Of a DNA stretch of 64,000 bases, positions 32,835 through 43,628 are shown in pieces (the first letter of the stretch is position 1; the number at the start of each line of letters is the position of its first letter). The notes beneath the pieces are model-generated. The model searched no databases, was not told where the DNA came from, and saw only the letters and a program-made list of their open reading frames with translations. Both the position numbers and the translations under genes were made by a program. The stretch covers positions 74,682,422-74,746,421 of the forward strand of contig OX638368.1 of the NCBI GenBank assembly GCA_951812925.1. Direction: 5' to 3'. Origin of the DNA: Calliopum simillimum (Eukaryota > Arthropoda > Insecta > Diptera > Lauxaniidae).

Positions 32835-34439
32835 ATATGGTGAAAGCATATTCGAAATTTTCACAGCTTTATTTTTGAGTCTTGCATGAGTTTTAAATTT
32901 ACAAAGATTTGAGAATTGTACTCCAAGGTATTTAATATTGGTTTTAATTGGGATATTAAACTCGTTAATTGATAGTGAAATTATTTTACTTTGGCCAACT
33001 ACACCCCTTTTACCTTTTCCAGAAGAGTTTCTAAAACAAATACATTCAGATTTCGGTAAGTTTAATTTGATACCCCATTTTTTGTAGTATTCCGTTATAA
33101 AGTGAATATGACTTTTGACAAGCTGTAAGGCATCATAAGGAAAACTAGAATGCGCATACACCAGAGTGTCATATGCAAAAAGGATAGCAGTAGACGGGGA
33201 AGGGATAGCGTTTCGGATAAAATGGGGAAAGTCGAACATAAATATATTAAATCATTTTGGTCCCAACATAGAACCTCGTGGAACGCCACATAAAATGTGG
33301 AAAAGTTGTGATTTAAATTGTTTTATTGAAGTGAAAAATTTTCTATTTGATAAAAAGCTAAACAAGGGCCCCTATTGCGGTTGTCGATTTGCGATAATAT
33401 CGATGGCCATCGATTGTTTCTACTAGCCCTATCTTTAATACCTCTTCACCGATTTGAATAAAGTTTTCGCCATTTGATTGCAAATGACTTTAAATGACAT
33501 GTAAGACATAAATTAGTGGAATCGGTGATGTAGTTTCAAAGATAGGACTAGAAGAAAAAATCGATGGCCATCGATTTTATCGCAAATCGACAACCGCAAT
33601 AGGGGCCAAGATTTTAAAAATTTCCGGAGGAAGGTCCAGTTGAATAAATTTAAATGATAAACCCTCAATCCAAACTCTATCGAAAGCCTTTCAACATCAA
33701 GGGAACAGGCCACAGTGCAATTTTGCTCTCTTAGATTAAGGGTGACATCATTATGTAATTTCAAAAAAGCATGAACGGTGGAATGATCCTTTTTAAAACC
33801 GAATTGAAGATCAGGAACTACTTGAACAGTATCATCAATGTAATTATCCATTTGACGGCCAATGATCTTCTTCAGAATTTTACCTCAATTTGAAAGATGG
33901 GAGATTGGTCTAAAATTGCTAATGTCAAAACAATTTGGCTTTTTAACGATTGGGGTGAGATTAGAGATTTTCCAAGCATTAGGAAAGTATCCGTTGTTCA
34001 AGCAGTTGTTGAATAAAATGGTCAAGAATTCGATTGCCGAGCTTGAAAATTTTTTGATAATAAAATTGGAAATATTATCAGGGCCAGCTGATTTTTTAGG
34101 CTTAAGAGACTTTATGACTTGGCCAACCTCAGACACAGAAGTAAACAAGTGTGGAGCTATAGGATGAAGAGATGAGTTAACAGCATCGAAGTTAAAAATT
34201 CTAACGGGAAGAGTATCCAACTTCTGCATAATAGAGTTATGTAGGCTATCAGAGAAATTTCCATCAGCGCTGTCGATCTGATTGCTAAAAATCTCATTGA
34301 AATGATTACCAAAAGCATCAACCTTGCGTTCATCATCGTTAATTGATATTCCATTTTCAATAACTTTATCACTATTAAACTTTTTAGTCTTACCAACAAG
34401 CCTATGAATTTCTTTATAAGCATGGGGACCAGGATTCAT
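32835..34439 (-). pseudogene. LINE ORF2: reverse transcriptase
   Basis: Minus strand: SLKPKKSAGPDNISNFIIKK and ISNFRPISHLSN (RT1-2) in 33885-34439; LQFGFKKDHSTVHAFLKLHN and SLDVERLSIEFG in 33513-33851; GVPRGSMLGP near 33250-33290; ILFAYDTLVYAHS near 33165-33190; KWGIKLNLPKSECICF in 33050-33090. The catalytic FADD box reads FAYD and the SLDVEKAFD-like box reads SLDVERLS, so polymerase activity is lost. Frameshifts near 33880 and 33240. Split by the 33367-33607 MITE. Confidence 0.88.
33367..33607. mobile_element. MITE, 241 bp, 3-bp duplication AAG
   Basis: GGCCCCTATTGCGGTTGTCG at the left and its inverse at the right; inverted repeat about 60 bp containing ATCGATGGCCATCGAT. AAG at 33364-33366 and 33608-33610. 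Ignoring the element and one AAG keeps the LINE RT frame open, which supports both boundaries. Confidence 0.9.
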
Positions 34440-35450
34440 TTTTGACAGTCGTTTCTTAAATTGATCATTAATCCATATGGCAACCTTTTCCTTAATTATA
34501 GTATTAAGAAGACTGATTCTAGAAGATAGAAGTTTGTACTCATCAGAAGTTCTGTTGTTGTTTCGGTGATAAATTCTTTTCAGACTTCTTCGTTAGTTGT
34601 GTTTATGATTAAACAAAATTTTAATATTATCAGGAAGGAAAGAGTACTTTTTGATGCAAGGGGATATTATTATAGAGTTTAAGTCGACAGAGTTGTGAAC
34701 TGCTTGATTAAAATTTTCAATGCAAGTGTCAATGTCAGAGTTAGAAATGCACAAATTAGGTGAAGGCTTAACCACTGAAATAAAATGGTCAAGATCATCT
34801 CTAAATTTTACCCAATTCGTCCTTTTAAAAGAAACAAATTATGTACGACACTGAGAGGCAAAACTGCATCAGAAATTTTAATACTAAGCAGGAGAGGAAA
34901 ATGATCTGAAAAAGAAGGCAGCGTATCAATACTGAAATTGGTATTAAGTCTATCTAAGAGATGACTTGAAATGATAAACTGATCCAAAAACGAAGAACTG
35001 TTTGGGAACGAAGGTGAACTAGTTGTTAAATTAGTAAGATTGTGGCTAGAATGGTTTAGCCATCTCTCCAAGCTACGGCCAATGCCATTAGTAAGGTGAT
35101 CACCCCAAAGAGGACTTCGAGCATTTGGATCACCACCAATTATGGTACCATAAAACGAGCCAGCTATAGCTTCGATTTTGTTTAGTTCATCGATGGTTAC
35201 TGTAGGGGAAGAATTGCAAGGAATATATAACGATCCAAATAAAAAGCTTTGCGGACAACCTTGATTTTAATAATAACTTCAATAAAAAGACACGGAAAAG
35301 TGATGTTAGATGTATCAACAATTTTATATTTAATATTATTTTTGATAACCATTGCCACCCCTTGCATATGATCATTTCTTATAACGGAATAAGAGTCTAA
35401 AAAAACTTTATGCCTTTCATTGAGATGAGTTTCTTGAATAGAAGCCAAAG
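34440..35450 (-). pseudogene. LINE ORF2: apurinic-type endonuclease
   Basis: Minus strand: MASIQETHLNERHKVFLDSY (catalytic QETHL) in 35197-35448, IIGGDPNARSPLWGDHLTNG near 35080-35150, FLDQFIISSHLLDRL and LPSFSDHFPLLLSI (SDHFP, catalytic SDH) in 34808-35071. This nicks target DNA in Jockey-like LINEs. The piece 34593-34775 encodes the linker to RT. Frameshifts near 35200 and 34800. Confidence 0.85.
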
Positions 35451-35782
35451 AAATATCATTATGGAGGAGAATATTTAATAATTCTACTCTTCTAGAGTGA
35501 TTTATTAATGTTGAAGTTAAGTATTTTCAAACTCATTAAACCGAAGAACAAAGAACTTCATTTAGCAATTCCAAATATGCTACTCTTTAATGTTCAATTG
35601 AACTGAATTTCGAAAGATTTTTAACAAAATTTTCGATTTTCTTAAGAAGGTCAGAAACGTTCATACCAAATAGTTCTTCGGACAAACTTAAAAAGACTGA
35701 CACAAGAGAATTGGACTCTAACTGAGAGGGAATTTTAAGGTTCTGAGAATTAACTGGAGAAGAAACTTTATTCTTGAAATGA

Positions 35783-36640
35783 TCAGCATAAGAAATGCCA
35801 GTTTAGAAAAAGACGGTTTGTTTTTTTGGAATGATAAGTTTCAAATTTAGAAACCTTTTCCACTACATCAGGTAGAAGAGAATTCAGTTCAGAGAGAAAC
35901 TCCGAGTCAGTGTACTCTGAGCTGATGCCTCTTAGAATTAAGTTAACGGTTTTATTTTCAGCTGGCGTCAAAGAGTAAGCCTGGACAGAATCGGATTTCC
36001 ACAAAGCCTCCAACAACTCAGTTTGCACCCTCGCATCATCAACAAAAAGTTTGCTTTTGTTGCTGTTAATATTAACTAATTTTATACGAATATCAGGCAC
36101 TTTCACTTTGATGTCGTTGATTAATTTTTTGGTCTTAACACTAAACATGAAAATTGGTGGACAGAATTTACGTTTAGTAATATTCAAAGTTGAATTATCA
36201 TTTTTATTGTTCGTCTGATTATTAATGATGGACTGAGTGCTAAAAAACTTACCACTGATTCTACTCTCTGGATGAACACCATCTAAAAGCGCAAATCTGT
36301 TGGTGTTGTTCACATCGGCTGATTGAATGTTAGCTGTGGGGGAAGGGTTCAGAGCCCTTCTTTTTCTTGACTCTTTAAGCCAACGGGCATTTTCTGCGCA
36401 TTCTTCAGTGGACATTGCTTCCAGTGATGCCTGAGAAAAATCATCATTTTCATTTAAAGATGGTGATGAAGAATTTAAAACTCCTTGATCAAATGAAGGA
36501 TGGCCAAGACCAGCAGCAGCTTCTCCAGGCAACTGATTGCCTACAGCATTTGGATACACATATTGAAAAGGAAAATCTAAAGAGTATGCTTCATCAGAGG
36601 GCACCTTTTTAACGTAGCAATCATTTGAAGAGTTGCTCAT
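35783..36640 (-). CDS. LINE ORF1 (Jockey-type Gag), open 285 codons
   Basis: Longest open frame in the window, starting ATG at 36640. The N-terminal half is Ser/Asn-rich with ENARWLKESRKRRALNPSP. The C-terminal half resembles the Gag domain of Jockey-clade elements (PPIFMFSVKTKKLINDIKVK, VPDIRIKLVNINSNKSKLFV, YSLTPAENKTVNLILRGIS). The usual CCHC knuckles at the very end are missing; the frame stops at 35783, and coding-like sequence follows to about 35560 in other frames. It binds LINE RNA in functional relatives. The 36641-36824 stretch is its 5' UTR. Confidence 0.75.
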   Translation of the reverse strand: MSNSSNDCYVKKVPSDEAYSLDFPFQYVYPNAVGNQLPGEAAAGLGHPSFDQGVLNSSSPSLNENDDFSQASLEAMSTEECAENARWLKESRKRRALNPSPTANIQSADVNNTNRFALLDGVHPESRISGKFFSTQSIINNQTNNKNDNSTLNITKRKFCPPIFMFSVKTKKLINDIKVKVPDIRIKLVNINSNKSKLFVDDARVQTELLEALWKSDSVQAYSLTPAENKTVNLILRGISSEYTDSEFLSELNSLLPDVVEKVSKFETYHSKKTNRLFLNWHFLC

Positions 36641-36841
36641 CTTTAAGCAACTTAAAATTCTTTTGCAACAAAGAGTAAATAATCGATTACTTTATTAAAT
36701 TATATGTTTCTATTTGCAATTTCAAAAATTAAATTATTTTTTTTTTCTTTTTTTAAATTAAAAATTAGAATTGAAAAAATAACGTCTTATTACGACCTCC
36801 ATGTACGTCAAAAAAAAATCCCTTTTTTTCTTCTTGCCTAT

Positions 36842-38541
36842 GGGCCATTTCATCTCAAATCGTCAAGGCAGTATTTTTTTTTGCATATAATTTTTTTTAT
36901 AGTTTTTACATTGAAATTGATGAGACACGTATTTTTTCCTTTTGCTTGATTTTGAGTTCTTGGGGAATTTTTTAAAATTCGTCTACAAACTCGATTTTGC
37001 GCTATTGTCGCATGTCAATTTTCACGGAAAATGTGATAACTTTGCGAAAAAACGTCCGATCTTCGTAATTTTTGGTATGTTTGTAGCTAAGAGGTTCCTC
37101 TAAAAGAAAAAAATAATTTTTATATCGTCATTTGAAAAAAAAAAAATCAAAAAATTTTTGACTTGAAAAATTTCCAATTGCATCAGTTTTTTTTTTCTTC
37201 ATATTTTTTTTTAAATAGCCATACATATAAACAATATTATGTAGCAGCCTCTATTAGCCCAAATTCGTTGTTTGGGAATTATGATTTTTTGAAAAAACAG
37301 TCCCAATTATTTAGTAATTTTGGGCTTCATTCATAATATATGTAATCATTTCGTCAAAAGTAGCTCAATCGTTATGATATTTTGTCTGTCAACAGCCAAA
37401 GGTCCGTTCTAGAAGAATGAATCATGAAGTGTAGTACATTTTTGGGTATTTTTTTTATAACCGTCTTTAAAATAGAAAAAAAATCAAATGACTTTTAGCC
37501 CAAAAATTTTAGCATTGCTACGATTTGTCCATTCTTTATTACTGTTTTTGTATATCAATTTGTAAGTAGACAATTTTCAGAAGCTTCATTCATACCTTCA
37601 TTTTGTTTTTTATTCAATATTATTTTTCAAACTCCATGCAAGTAGGTACATTTATTCGAGTAATTTGATTATTGCTGCAACATTGTTCCACTGGGTCTTC
37701 TTGGTCTTTCTGAACTTTTGTACGTCACGAGCTTCAAGTATTTTGACAGCCACATTTGGAGTATTCTTCTGAAAATTGTCTACTTACAAATTGATATACA
37801 AAAACAGTAATAAAGAATGGACAAATCGTAGCAATGCTAAAATTTTTGGGCTAAAAGTCATTTGATTTTTTTTTCTATTTTAAAGACGGTTATAAAAAAA
37901 ATATCCAAAAATGTACTACACTTCATGATTCTTTCTTCTAGAATGGACCTTTGACTGTTGACAGACAAAATATCATAACGATTGAGCTACTTTTGACGAA
38001 ATGATAACATATATCATGAATGAAGCCCAAAATTACTAAATAATTGGGACTGTTTTTTCAAAAAATCATAATTCTCAAACAACGAATTTGGGCTAATAGA
38101 GGCTGTTACATAATATTGTTTTTATGTATGGCTATTTAAAAAAAAAATATGAAGAAAAAAAAACTGATGCAATTGGAAATTTTTCAAGTCAAAAATTTTT
38201 TGGTTTTTTTTTTTCAAATGACGATATAAAAATTAATTTTTGAAATATACCCTGTATCATATTTTTTTCTTTTAGAAGAACCTCTTAGCTACAAACATAC
38301 CAAAAATTAGGAAGATCGGACGTTTTTTCGCAAAGTTATCACATTTTTCGTGTAAATTGACATGCGACAATAGCGCAAAATCGAGTTTGTAGACGAATTT
38401 TAAAAAATTCCCCACGACGAAAGAACTCAAAATCAAGCAAAAGGAAAAAATATGTGTCTCATCGATTTCAATGTAGAATCTATAAAAAAAATTGTATGCA
38501 AAAAAAAAACACTGCCTGGACGATTTGAGATGAAATGACCC
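36842..38541. mobile_element. Foldback element with 4-bp duplication CTAT
   Basis: Ends GGGYCATTTCATCTCAAATC (36842) and inverse (ending 38541), flanked by CTAT at 36838-36841 and 38542-38545. Arms about 36842-37584 and 37767-38541 with a 182-bp unique spacer. Inserted in Gypsy B gag next to the LINE target. The spacer contains an exon-like stretch. Confidence 0.88.
37652..37768 (-). other. Exon-like stretch in the foldback spacer
   Basis: On the minus strand an acceptor (CAATTTTCAG) ends at 37769, followed by 38 open codons (KNTPNVAVKILEARDVQKFR, KTKKTQWNNVAAIIKLLE) and a TAA at 37652-37654. It is unique sequence between palindrome arms. I do not recognise the protein. It could be a captured last exon or a remnant of the element's own gene. 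Confidence 0.4.
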
Positions 38542-38559
38542 CTATGCCATTTGTTTCGC

Positions 38560-38796
38560 TTTTAATGACAATATTGGGTGTTTGTGCTATATCTGTTATT
38601 CTGATTAAAATTTTTTGACACACACACATTTGCTATATGGCCGTTTTTCCCGCACCTACTTCAAACTGCATTTCTGTATTTGCAGTCACTTCTTGTATGT
38701 GAGCTAAAACAATTTTGGCATGCTTTGTATTCTTTGTGCAACTGTTTTTGATTTTTGTTATTTTGCTGTGCGTTGTTGTATTGGTGCCTATGATTA
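38560..38796 (-). pseudogene. Gypsy B: nucleocapsid zinc knuckles
   Basis: Minus strand Asn/Gln-rich YNNAQQNNKNQKQLHKEYKA, then CQNCFSSHTRSDCKYRNAV and CGKNGHIANVC. The second knuckle's first Cys is a stop (TGA). It lies between two foldbacks and continues the gag frame at 39.6-40.3 kb. Confidence 0.75.
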
Positions 38797-39571
38797 CACA
38801 GGTTTACAAAAAAAAAAAAAAAAAAAATGTCATGGCGTTTTGACCAGACTATGTGTTTCCTAAGGACTTTGACGTCCTGAATCCGAATACGGGGTCCGTT
38901 TTTTCCAGAATGTCTGAGAAAAAATATTTCAAGGTGATATGGAGGTCATGTGTCGTTAAGTGAAAAATTCACTAAAATTCTGAAACTAATTTTTTATTAT
39001 TGAGTTCTAAGTCCTTAAAAAGAATATGTGATCAAAAAGGGTATCTCGCACCTAGTTTCGGAGATATAGCCAACGGAAGATCCGGATATATCTTCTATGA
39101 AAACCGCTACAAATTGGGAACCCCTGAATGGATTTGTAAAATATTGGTGTCATATGAAAGGTATTTGACAGCTTATAAAAATGTTTTGAGCATATTTTCA
39201 ATTGGATTCATAGTTATCGAGATATGACCTTTTTGAAATTTTGTGAAATTTTTCAATTACAGCAACAAATAAATCAACAACAACAAAATACCTTTCATAT
39301 GACACCAATATTTTCTAAATCCATCCAGGGGTTCCCAACTTATCTTTTTGATCACATATTCTTTTTAAGGGCTAAGATCTCAATCAAAAAAAATGAGTTT
39401 CAGAATTTTAGCGAATTTATCACTAAACGACACATTAAACCCATTTTGACCTCCATATGACCTTGAAATATTTTTTCTCAGACGTTCTGGAAAAAAACGG
39501 ACCCGGGATTCGGATTCAGGACGTCAAAGTCTGGTCAAAACGCCATGACATTTTTTTTTTGTAAGCCTGTG
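38797..39571. mobile_element. CACAG-ended foldback, copy 2
   Basis: Starts CACAGGTTTACAAAA and ends CCTGTG, flanked by TTA at 38794-38796 and 39572-39574. Arms match copy 1 (26445-27307) closely, including GACGTCCTGAATCC and ATATGGAGG. Inserted in the Asn-rich part of Gypsy B gag, whose frame stays open across it. Confidence 0.85.
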
Positions 39572-39581
39572 TTATTGTTGT

Positions 39582-40344
39582 TGCTTCTCTCGCTGTTCTT
39601 TTTTATGTTTTGGTTGACACGGCGTTTATAGGCGGAAATTTTTCGAAGTGATCACTCTCTTTTTCTTTTAGTACCGAAACTGTCTTTTCCGTTGTTTCGA
39701 ACGCTTCTGCAATTAGCAAGACTTCGGTTAGAGTAGGTTGTAATTTTTGCAAGGCAGAAGTGCGCACAATGTCTTGAGGGGTGTGTAAAATGATTTGGTC
39801 GCGAATCATGTCATCCATATAACTGTTTGTACAATCGGTTTTGATGCATACAAACTGACAGCCCCTCGCCAGACCGCGTAAATTAGCTACCCAATCCTTA
39901 TATGTTTGATTCGGCTTCATGGTGCACTTATTGAATTCAAATCGCACAGCAACAATATGGGTTTTTTGTTTGAAGTGTTCCGTTAACTTACCTACCAACT
40001 GATCATACGATTGCGTTTGTAGATCATCTGTACCAAAAAGGTTTTAAAGAAGGTCGAAAAGTTGACGCCTATCCACGATAAAAAAATGATTTCTTTTTCT
40101 CTGCGGTGGTTACGGAGTATACCGTAAAATGTTGTCCCAGCTGCTCCACATATGCTTCCCAACACTGCTTTTCTTTATTAAATTGATGAAACGGTGGTAC
40201 ACTTATCACGTTGGAAATTCCGCCCCCAGACTGTGCCATAGCCGTTGTCATCCACGCTTTCTGATATTCTAAAATCTTCTTGGTAAACTTCTGATGTTCA
40301 TGTAAAAGATTGTTGAAAAATTTCATTTGCGCCTCCTCCGCCAT
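39582..40344 (-). pseudogene. Gypsy B: gag
   Basis: ATG at 40344: MAEEAQMKFFNNLLHEHQKF, ISNVISVPPFHQFNKEKQCW; after a frameshift near 40070, YKDWVANLRGLARGCQFVCI, YMDDMIRDQIILHTPQDIVR and ALQKLQPTLTEVLLIAEAFE in 39603-39998. These are capsid motifs of Gypsy elements. Two frames and a stop after VSTKT at 39603. Confidence 0.8.
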
Positions 40345-40683
40345 TTTAACAAAAATTATTTTCTTTTTAGCTTTTTTTCTGATTTTTTTTTTTTTTAAGT
40401 CCCGTTACTACTCTATTTTTTCTTTTATCCTTATCTTCAGTTGAAGAATATTAAGTGGAGTCAATGAAGCATTTTAGATGGAAGTCCTCAAGAACAGCGC
40501 CGATTTTGATGATTTTTTTTTAAAAAATTTGTTTTTTTTTTTTATTTAAAATCAGAAACATTTTGGAGCGCGGTCGGAATTATATTATTTTTTGAACAAT
40601 ATTTAAAAAAGGTTTTATTTTTATAAAAAAAAATTGTTAAAAGAAATGCAACAAACAAAAATCAAAATAGTTATTTTATATGT
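40345..40683. other. Gypsy B leader and AT-rich sequence
   Basis: Expected position of the Gypsy B 5' leader and LTR, but I cannot see a primer-binding site or an LTR matching the putative 3' LTR. Poly-T runs only. Confidence 0.3.
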
Positions 40684-41628
40684 GGGTAATTCTATTCTAA
40701 CGCGTCAAATCATGTAATCGTCCACTAAAACACCAATATGAGGTTCTAAAATTATAGCAAAATTTTTTTTATATACATTTAAATAGCCTTTATAAGATCC
40801 ACCACTTAGTATATCGCTTATTTTACATAGCTCTCGTGGAAAACCAAAAATATGAGTAAAAAAGTAACTCCCCTGGCTGTAATCATAAACAATTTTACTA
40901 ACTTAACGTATATAAGACAAAATATAAATAGAATTTGCACTTATAAATGACCAAAATTTACCTTTCAGTATGCCTGAACACATTTCAGAAAAAAATTAAA
41001 AAAAAAAAATGTTATTAACTTTATGTAGCTACTCAAAAGTTGGTACTTTTTTTCAATACAAAAAGCAATCAAATTATGAAGGCCTATATCTCGATTTTAT
41101 TAGGATATAAAAATTTCCTATCATACCTAATTTCTTTTATTGTATGCTAACTTCAATAAAACATTGATATATTCACAACCCAATACATGTTTTTTACGTT
41201 TAAACATCATTTTTATCAGGAAAGAAAACGTACCTTTTCTTAAGTAACTCCCCTGGCGACAAACATTTAGTTGTACCAACAAGATGAAAACCAATATTCA
41301 AATAAATAACATACGTTTGAGTTGTAAGTAATATAGGGCTACTATAATATCCTTGTATATTAATAATAAAGATTGTTTACTACCTGGAAATCGCACTCAA
41401 ACGCCATAGTAACCTCCCCTGTCAAAGTAACTCCCCTGGCATTTTTATGATGAATATACATATAAAAATGTATGTATATATATAAAAATGTATGGACAGC
41501 TTGCCCACTTTAAAATATTACTTTATGAGGTACAACAATAAGAAAACGTATGTAAAACTTCGAGTATTAATAACTTTATTTTTTTTCATTTCGAAATTTG
41601 AATTTGACGCGTTAGAATAGAATTACCC
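40684..41628. mobile_element. Inverted-repeat element with 4-bp duplication ATGT and reiterated phrase
   Basis: Ends GGGTAATTCTATTCTAACGC (27 bp inverted repeat) at 40684 and ending 41628, flanked by ATGT at 40680-40683 and 41629-41632. The interior repeats GTAACTCCCCTGGC near 40865, 41245, 41424 and, shortened, 41410. No coding. Confidence 0.85.
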
Positions 41629-42440
41629 ATGTATTTATTTGGCGATTTTAAATTCGAATCTGGCATTAGAATTGTTGTATCTTGTATGGTTTTCGAGATA
41701 TCTTCTCTTCTTATAGTCTAAAATTGTGTATATAAAAACTATTGCTATGTAATGATACGCGCAACAAATGCTAAAGAATGAAATAGACTGTCTTAGTATA
41801 TACTTATGAAGAGGCGTGGCATTGCCCCAAACTTTTAATTTGATTTGGTCATATCTTTTGAACCGTATACAATTTTTTGATGCACAGCTACTGATATAAT
41901 AGGCAAAAATTTAGCGAAATCGGAAAAGTGCCACGTCCACTTTTTAACCATTGAAAATTTTGATTTTAATATTACTCGAATACAAATTTTGATGAAAATC
42001 AAAATTTTCAGTGGTTTATTTCATTATTACTGAAAAGTACAAAATAATTTTAATAATTGATAGAGATTTTAAAATTTTGGTCGAAATAAAAATCATTTGA
42101 AGTATGTTCTATGTTAGATGGATATCTACAATATAAGTTAGACCTAATGAAGCAAAAACAATCAAAATTATTTGGAAGCTCCTAATTAATATCGAAGTAG
42201 AATAAACCATTTTTACTGATTAATGTTGAAATACTTTTTAAGAGATACGACCATTCTATTTTATTGGCTTAAATTACAGTAAAATTCGTCGATATTCGTT
42301 TTTTAAAAGTTGTATGTATTATAAAAAGGGAAATATATTTTTTTAAAAACGGTTTTAAACAGTTTTAAAACTTGTCTGTATGCGCTGGCACTGCTGTAAT
42401 ATTCACAGTTTGACTATTTTTTTTAGACAAGCTTTCAGAG
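41629..42440. other. AT-rich region without gene
   Basis: Begins with a lone arm of the 30.7-kb foldback family (41640-41720). 41810-41960 contains the common-looking repeat phrase GAAATCGGAAAAGTGCCACGTC. Nothing else recognised. Confidence 0.4.
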
Positions 42441-42474
42441 ATTCAAATTATCCCTTAGTTCAAGAGAGTGTTGG

Positions 42475-43090
42475 GGTTATTTCTTTTGACTTTACGGCAC
42501 AACGCAGTACAACCCTAGCACAATTCAGTAGTTTTTTTGCTTTTAATTTCCAAATTGGTTGGGCCAACTTGTACTTGAATTGGGTACTTTTCCGAAGAAA
42601 CTTTTTTGTTAGAACTCAAGCTCAACTTAGCACAATATTAATTTTTTTGTATCTCAAAAAAGTTTGATCGAAAAATCAAAAATTAATAATGGTTGGGCTA
42701 ATTCGGATCTGAGAAACTGTTTTTTTCATAAAATTTTTATTATAAATTTATTTTTTTAAATTTGCGGTACAACGCAGCACAATTTAGTACAACTTAATTT
42801 ATTTTCATATCGGCCTGAGTTTCCCGAAATCTTCACTGGTTGGGCTACCTTGTACTTGAAATGGGTACTTTTTCAAAGAAAATTTTTTGTTATTGGAGTT
42901 ATTTCTTTTGACACTACGGCACAACTTAGCACAATATTCATTTTTTTTTATCAAATAGTTAGCCGAAAATCCAAAAATTAATAATGGTTGGTCTAGTTCA
43001 GATCTGAAAAATTGTTTTGCTTATAATTTTTTGTAATTGAAAATTTTTTTATTTTTGCGGAAAAACTGAGCACAATTCAGCACAACTTTG
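42475..43090. repeat. Degenerate tandem repeat, unit about 270-295 bp
   Basis: Landmarks recur in order: ACAACGCAGTACAACC (42500), ACAACGCAGCACAATT (42768), AAACTGAGCACAATTCAG (43063); GGTTGGGCCAACTTGTACTTG (42557) and GGTTGGGCTACCTTGTACTTG (42838). Two and a half diverged copies. Confidence 0.75.
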
Positions 43091-43628
43091 ACATTTTCAA
43101 AACTCTCCAGCAAATCCTGTAACCGTTACCAAACTTATTACGTAAAAGTTACAAATCTCGTATTGTACCAGTTACATTTCTTCTAGCATCGGGAAAAAAA
43201 TAACCACTTTTTGTGACCTTGCATCCCTGTCGTACAAATAATGAAAAAAACTAGTTGTCTTTTTCCTTTTTCTATTCTTTTGAAAATACATGTGAGTGCA
43301 TCCCTATCTTATCATTGAGATTTCCTCATAAGACAAATGATGAAAAAAACTAAGGTTGTCCCTTTCTTTTTCAAATTACTTGTTGGCATTCTTCTTTCAA
43401 TAAAAATAAATAATACATACAAAAATAAAACAGAATTCTTTGAAAAATATTTTATTGTCACTTTGTTTTTTTTTTTTTTACATAATTTAAACAAATTGAG
43501 GAGTGGCCGTACCAAAGGGCCTAAGTACCATTTCGAGGCAAAAGTAGTGTCATAATATGAAACGGGTGGCATTTTGTTAGAAATTAATAAAATTGTTTTC
43601 TGTTTTCATTTAACATTTTTTTGATATT

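Larger units (their letters stand above)
25697..36824 (-). mobile_element. Jockey-like LINE inserted in Gypsy B (11.1 kb with nested elements)
   Basis: The LINE starts at about 36824 (minus strand GGGATTTTTTTTTGACG), has ORF1 and ORF2 pieces in order, and ends with AATAAATTTGAATTGAATTG near 25706-25730. The target stretch TTTTTTCTTC occurs on both sides (about 25690-25699 and 36825-36834) and reads as its target-site duplication. Three later insertions split it: 26247-27486, 27765-32834 and 33367-33607. Confidence 0.8.

Noticed and set aside
34530..34560. CTGATGAG on the minus strand as another hammerhead
   Set aside because: It lies in LINE coding sequence, with no GAAAC partner and no pairing arms. 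The similar CTGATGA near 36595 is rejected for the same reason, which supports specificity of the SINE hits.
35783..36640. Host protein-coding gene
   Set aside because: The 285-codon frame is the Jockey-type ORF1, immediately upstream of the endonuclease and RT pieces on the same strand.
36704..36949. Plus-strand small membrane protein
   Set aside because: Low-complexity poly-T translation spanning the LINE 5' UTR and a foldback end.
43337..43572. Overlapping frames on both strands rich in Lys/Phe
   Set aside because: AT-rich low complexity crossing into an element end; no family resemblance.
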